A stretch of 64,000 bases of DNA from Vulcanimicrobiota bacterium (GTDB lineage: Bacteria > Vulcanimicrobiota > Xenobia > Xenobiales > JADMJV01), in contig JAFKGI010000022.1 of the NCBI GenBank assembly GCA_017307785.1, forward strand, positions 56,526 to 120,525, written 5' to 3'. Of this stretch, positions 9,135 through 17,127 are shown in pieces. Below the pieces are notes generated by a model. The model was not told the DNA's origin. It saw only the letters and a list, made by a program, of their open reading frames with translations, and made no database searches. The translations under genes were made by a program, and so were the position numbers. The first letter of the stretch is position 1, and each line of letters starts with the position of its first letter.

Positions 9135-10081
9135 CTTTTGCAGCCCCAGTGGATCTCTGGATAAAAAAAGCTCCGGTCCTTTTCGACCAGTTCCTGACCC
9201 CGGGGATGGTCCCACTGCAATGGCACCCTCAGGGAAGGGATCTCCAGGCTGGAATTGAGCTGGCGGATCAGAACCACGCCCTCCGGCGCCAGCACGCGAA
9301 CGGTTTCTTGTAAAACCTCTCGCGCCTGTTCTGGATCGAGCCAGTCCAGGATGTTGGAAAGATGAACGTAATCTGCGCTGGCATCCGGTAGCGTTCGTAG
9401 AATCTTGTGCATTTCCCCGTGGCGGAATTCGGGTTGGACCAGGGGAGTTGCCCAGCTTTCCGGGGCCAGCCAGTCCCAGAAAATACCTTGCGGAAATTGC
9501 CCTTCGAGCATATGAGCCAGGAAAGGATTGACTTTCGCGTCCGGCCGTTCGCGGGCGATCTGACAGCGCCGGGCAAAGTGGCTGGCGAAAGTGCGACGGG
9601 GATTTTGGGTGGCGCCCGCTCCGAAAAGACGGGCCAGATTTTCCAGACGAAAGCTTCGCTCGAAGTCGCCATGTCTTTGGAGGTCGCGGAAAACCGATTC
9701 GTAGCGACCCAGGTAGTCCAGGCCCCAACCACAGACTTCCTCAAAGGGGCCGAGCCGACCGTCCCGCAATCCCCAGTCCGTAAAAGTGCCGGTACGCTCG
9801 GCGGGTCGGTGGCCCAGTAGTCCGAGGGCGACTTCCCGGTCGCCTTCGGCCAGTCGCCACTTGCACCGGACCAACTCCAGTTGAGCGGCATTGGCGTCGA
9901 CCAACAAGAGGCTCCCCAGGGGACGCCGTGCGAGAGAGAGCGCCGTTTCACCGCCGGAAGCGATCATGACGACGCGCGGCCGTCCTCCCAGGTGGTCCAG
10001 AACTTCCAGATCAAGGCGTGGATCCTCACGCACCACCGCGAAAGCCACCGGCAAGTCGGCGGCTTGCTCCAGCCAGCTCAT
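9131..10081 (-). CDS. DUF3419/BtaA-like S-adenosylmethionine-dependent transferase
   Basis: 316 residues. It resembles BtaA, which moves the 3-amino-3-carboxypropyl group of AdoMet to diacylglycerol to make the homoserine head group of betaine lipids. Supporting segments are the nucleotide-binding strand VVMIASGGETALSLA, the acidic-strand motif LLLVDANAAQLELVRCK, a GLxxLGRYESVF region, and the late motif HLSNILDWL, which matches the conserved HLSDHMDWL-like block in order and spacing. No BtaB-type N-methyltransferase is adjacent. Both ends overlap neighbours by 4 nt (ATGA), placing it firmly between the desaturase and the GNAT-like gene. Family membership is a pattern-based judgement and the acceptor is unknown. 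Confidence 0.7.
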   Translation of the reverse strand: MSWLEQAADLPVAFAVVREDPRLDLEVLDHLGGRPRVVMIASGGETALSLARRPLGSLLLVDANAAQLELVRCKWRLAEGDREVALGLLGHRPAERTGTFTDWGLRDGRLGPFEEVCGWGLDYLGRYESVFRDLQRHGDFERSFRLENLARLFGAGATQNPRRTFASHFARRCQIARERPDAKVNPFLAHMLEGQFPQGIFWDWLAPESWATPLVQPEFRHGEMHKILRTLPDASADYVHLSNILDWLDPEQAREVLQETVRVLAPEGVVLIRQLNSSLEIPSLRVPLQWDHPRGQELVEKDRSFFYPEIHWGCKR

Positions 10082-10923
10082 TGCCTGGCTTTGCGCCAGG
10101 TGTCGCTCAAAAACTCCTGGACAAAGGCGGTGTAGGAGCGAATATAGGGAGCGCCCTGACGGCGCAAGTCCGGTTCGAGTTTGCGATGCAATTCGGGCAG
10201 ACCATACCAGGGCACGCCCGGATGCAGGTGATGCTCCAGATGATAATTCTCATTGCACATAAAGAAGCGCACCAGGGGCGTGGTCAGGATGCTACGAGTT
10301 CCCTGGATTTCGTCGTTCGCGTGTTCCAGCAGGGTGTGCTGGCTCATGCCACGGATGTTGACCATGGTGTTGATCAACAACATCGGTAAGACCCAGCCGT
10401 GCAAGATCCAGTTGCTGGGGACGTGGCCCCAGACCCACAGCGTCACCGCGGCCAGGGCCGCCAGTTCGCAGAGGATGGCGATGCGGTCGCGAAGATTCCC
10501 CTGACGAAATCCCAGGACGGGAATGGCGGTGATGTAGACCGGGTATCCCACCAGCAGGCGCGCCCAGTTCATGACGAAAATTAGCCAGCCTCGACGGGTG
10601 TAGTTGGCATAATGGTCGGGGTCTCCCTCATCTCCCAGGTGTCGGTGGTGACGCAGGTGTAGGACGCGATAGGCCGAGCAGTTCTGCAGCACCGGGAGGG
10701 CGCAAAGAGCGCCTGCCAGACCGTTGGCCAGGCGGCCGGGGGCCAGAGTGCCGTGAACGGCTTCGTGGGCAAAAAGGCTGATGCCATGCAGGGAGGCGGC
10801 GGCCAGCAGATAGGCGGGCAAGGCCCAGGGACCCGGGTGATTGATGGCCAGCGCGGCCCCCAGCAGATAGAGGAGGGCGAAAACTCCGATTCGTTCGGCG
10901 TGGCGTCGGTAATGGATTTTCAC
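10078..10923 (-). CDS. Membrane fatty-acid desaturase/hydroxylase family protein
   Basis: 281 residues with about four to five hydrophobic segments. The three histidine boxes of the diiron membrane desaturase/hydroxylase family are clear: HEAVH, HLRHHRHLGDEGDPD, and NENYHLEHHLHPGVPWY, with an extra box SQHTLLEH. The last box is the form seen in fatty-acid desaturases and carotenoid hydroxylases. I place the start at the GTG at 10923, which overlaps the TGA of the upstream gene (GTGA) and follows GGAGAG at good distance; the open frame further upstream runs through that gene. The substrate may be a lipid tail acted on with the BtaA-like enzyme, which is inference. Confidence 0.88.
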   Translation of the reverse strand: MKIHYRRHAERIGVFALLYLLGAALAINHPGPWALPAYLLAAASLHGISLFAHEAVHGTLAPGRLANGLAGALCALPVLQNCSAYRVLHLRHHRHLGDEGDPDHYANYTRRGWLIFVMNWARLLVGYPVYITAIPVLGFRQGNLRDRIAILCELAALAAVTLWVWGHVPSNWILHGWVLPMLLINTMVNIRGMSQHTLLEHANDEIQGTRSILTTPLVRFFMCNENYHLEHHLHPGVPWYGLPELHRKLEPDLRRQGAPYIRSYTAFVQEFLSDTWRKARQ

Positions 10924-11558
10924 GATCTCTCCCAGAGCGAGCGGTAGAGTTGTGAGAAGATGTGCCAGCCGTAAACCAGTCCGGCCTGCACCTCGTCGCC
11001 CGGCGCAGCCTCGATCACTTCGAAGAATTCGGCGGCGTGGCGTTTGTCGATTTCGGCGTGCAGGCTGTAGTGCACGAGTTGGTCCTGAGCGACCCAGCCT
11101 CTTTGGACCACGGTCGTGCCGATCAGGGCGGAGATGTCGGCGAAAGCATATTCGATGATGCCCAGGGCGGCGAAGGCGAAAGGCACGGACTCTCCAGCGC
11201 ACGCCCCGTAGAGAGCGAGATTGAAAGCCCGCACCTCCGGTCCTTGAGGGCCGGGCTCGCTTTGCAGCGAAGCCAGAAACTGGCTAAAGGTGCGATCGTG
11301 AGCCAGTCCGTGTTCTTCTTCCAGACCGTGTTCTTCCGCCAGGTTGTGCATCAAGACCTGGCGCGAGGCGGAATCCGGTTGGCGAGCCAGCAATGCCCCC
11401 ATGGCCCGTGAGAAAAAGCTGACGGCGTGATAGAACTGGCGCTGGCCGTCCAGGAAGCAGTCCCGGGACATACCATTGGCCAGGTCGGCGAAGTAGGAAT
11501 GGTCTGCGATCGGTTTGGCCGCCAAAATCTGGTCGGCTTGCTCTTGAACCCAACTCAT
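10920..11558 (-). CDS. Haem-oxygenase-like diiron oxidase (HDO/CADD/TenA fold)
   Basis: 212 residues, all-helical. Candidate metal ligands follow the HDO pattern E-x6-H, E, H-x3-D-x2-H: Glu80 and His87 in the EEHGLEEEHGLAHD segment, Glu137 in IIEYAF, then His167, Asp171 and His174 in LHAEIDKRH. That is the iron-binding set known from CADD, UndA-like and related oxidases that cleave or hydroxylate amino or fatty acids. It is the first gene of the cluster. The ATG at 11558 is favoured over an in-frame GTG two codons upstream. An extended -10 (TGCTATAGT) ends 6 nt before it and no Shine-Dalgarno sequence is present, so the mRNA may be leaderless. Substrate unknown. Confidence 0.8.
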   Translation of the reverse strand: MSWVQEQADQILAAKPIADHSYFADLANGMSRDCFLDGQRQFYHAVSFFSRAMGALLARQPDSASRQVLMHNLAEEHGLEEEHGLAHDRTFSQFLASLQSEPGPQGPEVRAFNLALYGACAGESVPFAFAALGIIEYAFADISALIGTTVVQRGWVAQDQLVHYSLHAEIDKRHAAEFFEVIEAAPGDEVQAGLVYGWHIFSQLYRSLWERS

Positions 11559-11564
11559 GCACAC

Positions 11565-11573
11565 ACTATAGCA
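11565..11573 (-). promoter_or_regulatory. Extended -10 promoter element of the HDO operon
   Basis: Read on the minus strand this is TGC followed by TATAGT, an extended -10 (TGn-TATAAT type). Exactly six nucleotides separate it from the ATG at 11558, so transcription would start at or next to the A of the start codon. No convincing -35 hexamer is present at 17 nt, which fits an extended -10 promoter. Confidence 0.55.
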
Positions 11574-11616
11574 GCACAGCAGGGTATTCGGCGAAGATTG
11601 GCAAGTTTACCAGCCT

Positions 11617-12420
11617 ATGACGGACAACACCCAGGAATACGACTATCGCGATATAGCCGAGCGTTCCACGCGTTATCCTCAGGTTGGAGCCATCAGTTTA
11701 CTGGTTTCCGAAACGCCCGGTAAATTGGTGCTTTTGGACGCCGACGTGATCAAAATCGGCCGGGATGAAAGCTGCGATTTGCGTTTTCAAGTCGACGGAG
11801 TCAGTCGCAATCATGCGCAGATCGAGCGACGCGCCGGGGGGCAATATCTGATTTCCGATTTGCGCTCTACCAATGGATTGTTCGTCAATGGATTCCAGCA
11901 GGACAGTCAGTTTCTTCAGGACGGAGATCGAGTCGCGCTCGGCCCCAATCTGGTTTTCTGTTTTCGCCTGCTGCAGGTAGATGAGGCTCTGGCCTTGTCG
12001 GGTCTAAGCGCCAGTCACTCCCGGGATTTAGCCACCGGCGCCATGACCGGTCCGTTTTTCGAAGAGATGGTGCAGGTCGAATTGGAATTGGGACAGCGGC
12101 GCAATTTTGACGTGGCTGTCATCACTCTACAATGGAGCGGCTTTCCCCAGGGCCGCGAGGAACATCGGGTGTTGGACATCTTCCAATACCTCGAGTCGGC
12201 CAAGCGGCCGGCCACCCTGACGGCTCGGATAGGGCCGCGCACTTTTGGTCTCAGCATGAGTTACCAGAACCGGGCCGAGGTGGAGAAGGTCATCGATCAG
12301 ATGCAGCGCCACCTGGCCGAGAACTTCTCGGAAGCGGTCTTTTTTGTGGGCGTGGCCTACAGTCGCGAGATCGCTTACCCCAACGCCGAGAAACTGCTGC
12401 TCAAGGCTTCCCAACGGTAA
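11617..12420 (+). CDS. FHA domain protein with degenerate GGDEF domain
   Basis: 267 residues. Residues about 27-110 form an FHA phosphothreonine-binding domain: KIGRDES, SRNHAQIE at 63-70 and the STNG motif at 84-87, all key positions intact. Residues about 138-265 align by eye with the start and middle of GGDEF domains (DLATGAMTGPFFEEM in place of DPLTGLxNRRxF), but the signature is GPRTF at 206-210, so cyclase activity is unlikely. The fold may bind a nucleotide or partner. Its stop overlaps the start of the cNMP-kinase gene (TAATG), suggesting that the FHA domain reads phosphorylation by that kinase. No Shine-Dalgarno sequence precedes the ATG. Confidence 0.85.
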   Translation: MTDNTQEYDYRDIAERSTRYPQVGAISLLVSETPGKLVLLDADVIKIGRDESCDLRFQVDGVSRNHAQIERRAGGQYLISDLRSTNGLFVNGFQQDSQFLQDGDRVALGPNLVFCFRLLQVDEALALSGLSASHSRDLATGAMTGPFFEEMVQVELELGQRRNFDVAVITLQWSGFPQGREEHRVLDIFQYLESAKRPATLTARIGPRTFGLSMSYQNRAEVEKVIDQMQRHLAENFSEAVFFVGVAYSREIAYPNAEKLLLKASQR

Positions 12421-13667
12421 TGTGGCCGCTGGCCGAACTCAAAGCTTTACGGGCGCGCGCCCGGAAGGTCAGCTTTCAGGCCGGTGAAACCATCTTTCGC
12501 CAGGGGGACCCGGGGGATCGCGTCTACCTGATCCGCCGGGGCCTGATCGAGATCTACGCGGACTCCGGCGGCAAGCGACGGCGCCTGAATTTGCGCGGCC
12601 GCGGGGAGGTGATCGGCGAGATGGCCGTGCTCGACGGGCTGGGTCGCTCGGCCACGGCTGTGGCCCTGACCGAGGTCCAGGCTCACACTCTCGAGACCGT
12701 GGAGTTCGAGACGCTTCTCTCTCAGCGCCCGGCCCTGATTCGCGGTCTCACCCGGCAGTTGAGCCAGCGCATGCGCGATCTGCAGGAGACCATGAGCGCG
12801 GAACTCGACCGCCGCGAAGCCGCCATCTCGGGAGTCCTGAGTTCGATTGGTCCTTTCGAGCTGGAAGAGCGCCTGGGGCAGGGCGGGATGGGAGTCATTT
12901 ACGGCGGATATCACCGCGTAACCGGACACAAGCGCGCGGTCAAGGTGCTGGGCATTCAGAGCGATGAGCAGAGACAACGCTTTTTGAGTGAATGCGAAAC
13001 CATGGCTCGCATGATTCATCCTCATGTGGTGCGCATCGATTCGGCCGGCATCGTGGAGGACCAGGCTTACATGGCCATGGAACTGCTGCGTGGCCAGACC
13101 TTGGAACAACGTCTGCGTCAGGGACGCCTGCCTCACGAAGAAGTGGGCCTGTGGTTCTTACCGGCTATGCGAGCCTTGCACTACGCCCACGAGCTGGGGG
13201 TGATGCATCGCGACGTCAAGCCGGAGAACCTTTTCATGACGCTCGATGGTCAGGTCAAAGTGCTCGACTTTGGCATCGCGCGAAGGGTCAACGGTCCACA
13301 AGTAACCCTGGAGGGAAAGTTCTTTGGGACCCCTCGCTATCTGGCTCCCGAGCGCATCGGCGGTCAGTCTCAGCGCCAGGAAAGACAAAGCGATCAGTAT
13401 TCGATGGGAGTCACCATCTACGAGGCCGTGACCGGCCGGTGCCCGTTTGATTCCAACGATGTGGCCGAAATCTTGGCCGCCCACCTGCACCGAGCGCCAG
13501 ATTTGCCGAGCCGAATCGTTCCGGTAGATAAAGAACTGGAATTGGTGGTTATGCGACTGCTGTCCAAAGAGCCTTTGCGCCGTTACCCTGACTTCGAGCG
13601 GGCCGCCGCGGAACTGGCTCAGGCGCTGGCCGGTGGTTCGGGGTCGAGCACGGCCGAGCTGGGATGA
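12420..13667 (+). CDS. Cyclic-nucleotide-binding domain fused to Ser/Thr protein kinase
   Basis: 415 residues. Residues about 15-125 form a CRP-type cNMP-binding domain (FRQGDPGDRVYLIRRG, then GEMAVLDGLGRSATAVAL, the phosphate-binding cassette with Arg76). A short coiled linker leads to a PknB-like kinase at about 146-405, with Gly loop GQGGMG at 153-158, Lys175, HRDVKPEN from 263, DFG at 283-285 and an APE-like motif. All catalytic residues are present. There is no transmembrane segment or PASTA domain, so this is a cytoplasmic kinase likely gated by a cyclic nucleotide, like eukaryotic PKG in outline. The ATG at 12420 overlaps the stop of the FHA gene; the longer open frame upstream is a shadow. 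Confidence 0.92.
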   Translation: MWPLAELKALRARARKVSFQAGETIFRQGDPGDRVYLIRRGLIEIYADSGGKRRRLNLRGRGEVIGEMAVLDGLGRSATAVALTEVQAHTLETVEFETLLSQRPALIRGLTRQLSQRMRDLQETMSAELDRREAAISGVLSSIGPFELEERLGQGGMGVIYGGYHRVTGHKRAVKVLGIQSDEQRQRFLSECETMARMIHPHVVRIDSAGIVEDQAYMAMELLRGQTLEQRLRQGRLPHEEVGLWFLPAMRALHYAHELGVMHRDVKPENLFMTLDGQVKVLDFGIARRVNGPQVTLEGKFFGTPRYLAPERIGGQSQRQERQSDQYSMGVTIYEAVTGRCPFDSNDVAEILAAHLHRAPDLPSRIVPVDKELELVVMRLLSKEPLRRYPDFERAAAELAQALAGGSGSSTAELG

Positions 13668-14161
13668 TGGGCTAACAGCAGCATCCGCAGCAAGCCCAGC
13701 GAACCTCCCAGGAGTAGCCCCCACAGTCCCCCGCCCAGGGCCCCGATTTTCAGGGCCGTTCCCACCACGCCGTCTGACCCGGTATTGCCGAAGACCCCGG
13801 CCAGGAAGCCCAAAAGCACGAAACCGCCGGCAGCGAAAAACCACACCGAGGACAGGCTCCACCAGGCAAAGGCATAGAAGGCCTTGGACCCGCCGGGTTT
13901 GTTGGCGCACCAGCGCCGGCAGCCTGAGGCGATCAGGGCCGGCACGGTGGCCATCACCAGTCCGGCGAAGAGATTGGGACCGATATCCTGGTCGCGCAGT
14001 CCCACGCCAAGACCGATGAGGGCGCCCGGCCCCAGGCAGAGTAGCCACAGTTGAGCGGCCGTAAAGGTGTGATGCTTGAGCAACCGCGCCAGTGCGAATG
14101 GGCCAACCCATTGAGCGACAAATACGGCGAGAAGGATCGCCCCCCAGAGATTCTCCGACAC
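13619..14161 (-). CDS. Multi-pass membrane protein of unknown function
   Basis: About 180 residues with four to five hydrophobic helices (for example GAILLAVFVAQWVGPFALA and the Gly/Leu-rich IGALGGGLWGLLLGGSLGLL). No family recognised. The start is uncertain: the frame is open back to a GTG at 14239, but that would overlap the divergent nuclease start, so I use the GTG at 14161, which puts the first helix near the N terminus. The 3' end overlaps the kinase gene by 49 nt in convergent orientation. Cys-rich spots (SGCRRWCANK) are the only other notable feature. Confidence 0.5.
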   Translation of the reverse strand: MSENLWGAILLAVFVAQWVGPFALARLLKHHTFTAAQLWLLCLGPGALIGLGVGLRDQDIGPNLFAGLVMATVPALIASGCRRWCANKPGGSKAFYAFAWWSLSSVWFFAAGGFVLLGFLAGVFGNTGSDGVVGTALKIGALGGGLWGLLLGGSLGLLRMLLLAHHPSSAVLDPEPPASA

Positions 14162-14222
14162 GTTAGCCAATTTGGATAGAAAAATACAGGCACCTCCCGA
14201 AGGAGAGGCGTAATAGGGGAGT

Positions 14223-14969
14223 ATGTTGACCGTGCTCACCCAGAACCTGAGAATCGACGTGGCCTCCGATGGCCGGAACGACTGGACCCACCGGCGCCCG
14301 CTGATGGAAAAGTTGCTCAGTTCCTACGAAGCGGACGTCATTGCTTTTCAGGAAGTGTTCGAAAACCAGCGCCGCGATCTGGTGGCGATGTTGCCCGGCT
14401 ATGCGTGGCACGGTCGCGGTCGCGAGCCCGACGAGACGGGCGAAGGCTGCTACGTATTTTGGAACAGCAAGCGCCTCCAGGCAGTCGCTCAGGAAACCTT
14501 CTTCCTGGCTCCTGACCCCAAGCAGGCTGGCTTGGCCTGGGATGCGGCCTGTCCGCGCATCTGCAATCGGGTGGTGCTGAAGGGTGAGGAGTTCCCCGCT
14601 TTTCAGCTCTACAACGTGCATCTTGACCACATCGGAAAAGTCGCGCGCCGCAAGTCGGCCGAGATGGTGCGGGCCCACATGGCCTTGAGCCAGGAGCCGG
14701 CTATCGTGCTCGGGGACTTCAATCAGCAAGGGGCTCAGGACCAACTGCCCGCGTTGCGCGACCTGCAGGACGCTTTCCAGGTTCATGGGGCGGATGGAAC
14801 CGGTACGTTCCACGGTTTCAGCGGGTTACCTCAGACCAGTCCGATTGACTACATCCTCACGACTCCCGAGTTCCGCGTGGAGTTCTGCCAGTTGTTGACC
14901 GATCATTGGGAAGACCGCTATCCCAGCGATCATTTTGGCCTCTTGGCCGGCTTTGAATTCGCCCAATAA
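14223..14969 (+). CDS. Endonuclease/exonuclease/phosphatase family protein
   Basis: 248 residues. The EEP phosphodiesterase fold is indicated in order by LTQNLRID, the metal-binding Glu in VIAFQEVFE, NVHLDH, GDFNQQG, PIDYIL and the terminal SDHFGLL. All catalytic metal and general-base positions are present. It is cytoplasmic (no signal peptide) and could hydrolyse nucleic acid, sphingolipid or phosphoinositide phosphodiesters; sequence alone does not decide. A GGGGAG lies only 2 nt before the ATG at 14223, so the GTG at 14232 is an alternative start. Confidence 0.85.
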   Translation: MLTVLTQNLRIDVASDGRNDWTHRRPLMEKLLSSYEADVIAFQEVFENQRRDLVAMLPGYAWHGRGREPDETGEGCYVFWNSKRLQAVAQETFFLAPDPKQAGLAWDAACPRICNRVVLKGEEFPAFQLYNVHLDHIGKVARRKSAEMVRAHMALSQEPAIVLGDFNQQGAQDQLPALRDLQDAFQVHGADGTGTFHGFSGLPQTSPIDYILTTPEFRVEFCQLLTDHWEDRYPSDHFGLLAGFEFAQ

Positions 14970-14990
14970 AAAAGGCCCCCGGAGGGGCCT
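14965..14990 (-). terminator. Rho-independent terminator of the Met-rich transglycosylase gene
   Basis: On the minus strand the arms AGGCCCC and GGGGCCT form a GC-rich hairpin, followed by a T-rich tract (TTTTTTATT). It lies 16 nt after the stop of the gene at 15006-15785. On the plus strand there is no U tract after the stem, so it serves the nuclease gene poorly. Confidence 0.8.
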
Positions 14991-15005
14991 GTTCGCCGGG
15001 TTGGC

Positions 15006-15785
15006 TCAGGCTACGCCGAACTTTTGCCAGGGACGGGTCTGGGTCATCCCCATCACCGAGTTGGCATAACGCTCGGCCATCGGGCCGGAGCCGTTGTAAC
15101 GGCGCACGGCTTCGCGCCAGTTGCCGGTGCGCTTAAAGTTGTCGGCCAGCAGTTTCACGCCGTATTCGATGTTCTGAGAAGGATTCCACACCTCAGGCCC
15201 ACGCGCGAAAGCGTGGGAGCGGTCGTCAATCTGCATGACGCCTTTGCCGTGTCCACCGTCGAAGGAGCTGGCCCGAGGATTCCAGCCGCTTTCCTTATAG
15301 GCAACCGATTTGGCGATTTCCACCGGCACGCCGTATTTGGCGCAGGCCGCTTCCAGCATCTGTCCGATCTCGGGTTTGCTGGGACTGGGCCCGAAGTTGG
15401 GAATCTGAGCGCCCGGATTGGCCTGCTGCGGGCCGAAGCCGGGGTTCGGCCCGTAGCCCTGCGGGGCGTAGTTCTGGTAGCCGCCCTGGGGAAAGCCCAT
15501 CGGCATTCCGCCGAAAGGCATGCCGCCCATGGGAGAACCAAAGTTGTTGCCCATCATGTTGCCCATTTGGGCCGCGTTCATGCCGTCCATCATGCCCTGA
15601 TTGAAGGCCATCTGCGGATTCATCTGGCCGCTCATCTGGCCCATCATTTGCATCATGAGCTGCATCATCTGCATCATGATCATCTGCATGGGGTTTCCGA
15701 AGCCCCCCATGCCGTTCATGCCCCCCATGCCGAACATCTGCGAGCCCATCATCATCTGCGGGCCACCCATAAACATCTGCATCAT
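15006..15785 (-). CDS. Methionine-rich lytic transglycosylase (SLT domain)
   Basis: 259 residues. The first 100 or so are extremely Met/Gly/Gln-rich (for example MMQMFMGGPQMMMGSQMFG), continuing into Pro/Gly/Tyr-rich sequence. The C-terminal 110 residues are an SLT domain: AAxKYGVPVEIAKSVAYKES with the catalytic Glu, GKGVMQIDD, and a repeat-containing YGVKLLADN helix ending in RRYNG. It should cleave glycan strands of peptidoglycan with 1,6-anhydro product formation. There is no classical signal peptide; the Met-rich part is hydrophobic and may replace it or bind metal. ATG at 15785 is preferred over an upstream TTG because an AGGGG lies 11 nt before it. Confidence 0.85.
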   Translation of the reverse strand: MMQMFMGGPQMMMGSQMFGMGGMNGMGGFGNPMQMIMMQMMQLMMQMMGQMSGQMNPQMAFNQGMMDGMNAAQMGNMMGNNFGSPMGGMPFGGMPMGFPQGGYQNYAPQGYGPNPGFGPQQANPGAQIPNFGPSPSKPEIGQMLEAACAKYGVPVEIAKSVAYKESGWNPRASSFDGGHGKGVMQIDDRSHAFARGPEVWNPSQNIEYGVKLLADNFKRTGNWREAVRRYNGSGPMAERYANSVMGMTQTRPWQKFGVA

Positions 15786-15924
15786 AAAACAGCGAACCCC
15801 TTTGTGGATATTTGGATCTATCTTCAAGCCAAAGGGGGGAAAAGTCCAGGTCCCAGATCATGCCAGTTTGTTAATACTTTGTGCCGCAGGGAGTGGCTAG
15901 AGAGAACTCTAATTCTGGGCGGTC

Positions 15925-17127
15925 ATGATCTCTTTCTCCACCAACCCCGAGAACGTCACCGACCTCCCCGCTTTCAACGAGTTCCAGCTGGCCGTCCAGG
16001 GAGCTCTGGAAGGTCACTCCGACGAGCAAGAGCTCACCAAGGTCTATCAGCAGCTCGATTTGGTGCTCAGTCAGACGCTCTTCTACTTTTGCGATCAGGT
16101 CCATTTCCAGCCGCCCTCGGAGCACCTGGAGCAACAGACCCGGTTGGTGTATCGCCACATTGACGGAGTCCGAGACGAAGCCGAACTGGCCTGTAAAGCC
16201 TGCCTGATTCCCGATGAAGACGAGGTTCAGCTGCATCTGGAAGCGGCCCGCCAAGCGTTGCAGGAACTGACTCGCATCTTTGCCGCGATGCAGGCCGAGG
16301 AAGCCGCCACCCCAAGATTTTCTCCGCTACCCTGGGTGCACGATCTGTGCCGGGTGGCGGTGGCCTGCCGCCAGGGTCAATTGACGGAAGATCATCTGGC
16401 CGAACGACTGGAGACCAGCCAACAGTTGCACCAGCGGGCGGCCTTGACCATCCCTCAGATCCCTTCGCTGATTCAGGACCGCCAGCGCTGGCGGGAAATC
16501 ATTACCTCGATGGAAGCGAGCCTGGCCGAGATCGGGGAGGGACTGCAGTCCGTGGACGCTTTCCTGGATACGGCCAGCGAGGATACTTTGGACGCCGGTT
16601 TAGAACTCTGTATGGGCGGTGCCGAGAAGCTGGTGGAGGACTACGAGACGGTTAAGCGGCTCGAGGAAGAACAACCAGGATTGCTGTGCCCCCTTTGTTC
16701 CGAGGAGAATCCTCTCGGCTCTCAGCGCTGCCAACACTGCTCAGCCGCCCTGCCCCGGCTGGCGGACGTGGAGGAAGCCATCGGGCAAAGCGAGATTTCC
16801 TGGCCGTCGCACGTTCACAGCCTGGTGCAGTCTCTGGAAGGTTTGCAGGGAGGCTCGCGGCAGCCCGAACTCGTGCTCAGGGAAGTCGAGCAAATGCGCG
16901 AGCGCTTCGGGCGAGGCATTCAGGATATGCAGAAGATCAAGGTCCCTGAGGGGTTGGAGGAGGCCGAGGAGGCCCGCCAGCGCCTGATTCAAGAGAGCCA
17001 GGCCGCTCTCGGGGCGCTGGACCAGATGGCCCAGGCCATTCGCGATCAGCAGTGGGACTTCGTCAATACCGCCAGCCAGCAGTTTTTGCAGAGAGTGGAG
17101 GGCCTGCTCGATGCGTTACCGCAGTAA
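15925..17127 (+). CDS. Helical protein with central zinc ribbon, unknown function
   Basis: 400 residues, almost entirely predicted helix and acidic. A treble-clef-like zinc ribbon sits at 255-272, with Cys255, Cys258, Cys269 and Cys272 spaced CxxC-x10-CxxC. Two related helical modules are visible before it (about 18-50 and 137-170), each with a pattern of hydrophobics, a G-x-L/S-x-x-x-L turn and a second helix. The same architecture is found in the protein at 20407-22026, so they are paralogues of an unnamed family. The pair looks like a scaffold or regulatory adaptor. It overlaps the convergent IMPase gene by 12 nt. No enzymatic motif seen. Confidence 0.75.
   Translation: MISFSTNPENVTDLPAFNEFQLAVQGALEGHSDEQELTKVYQQLDLVLSQTLFYFCDQVHFQPPSEHLEQQTRLVYRHIDGVRDEAELACKACLIPDEDEVQLHLEAARQALQELTRIFAAMQAEEAATPRFSPLPWVHDLCRVAVACRQGQLTEDHLAERLETSQQLHQRAALTIPQIPSLIQDRQRWREIITSMEASLAEIGEGLQSVDAFLDTASEDTLDAGLELCMGGAEKLVEDYETVKRLEEEQPGLLCPLCSEENPLGSQRCQHCSAALPRLADVEEAIGQSEISWPSHVHSLVQSLEGLQGGSRQPELVLREVEQMRERFGRGIQDMQKIKVPEGLEEAEEARQRLIQESQAALGALDQMAQAIRDQQWDFVNTASQQFLQRVEGLLDALPQ

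Noticed and set aside
8217..9728. A 503-residue version of the GNAT-like protein
   Set aside because: The extra N-terminal part overlaps the BtaA-like gene in another frame and has no family similarity; the ATGA overlap gives the better start.
127..11558. A secondary-metabolite gene cluster around the P450, desaturase and HDO
   Set aside because: No core synthase (PKS, NRPS, terpene, RiPP) is present and the P450 lies on the other strand beyond a large lipoprotein gene, so a cluster call would go too far.
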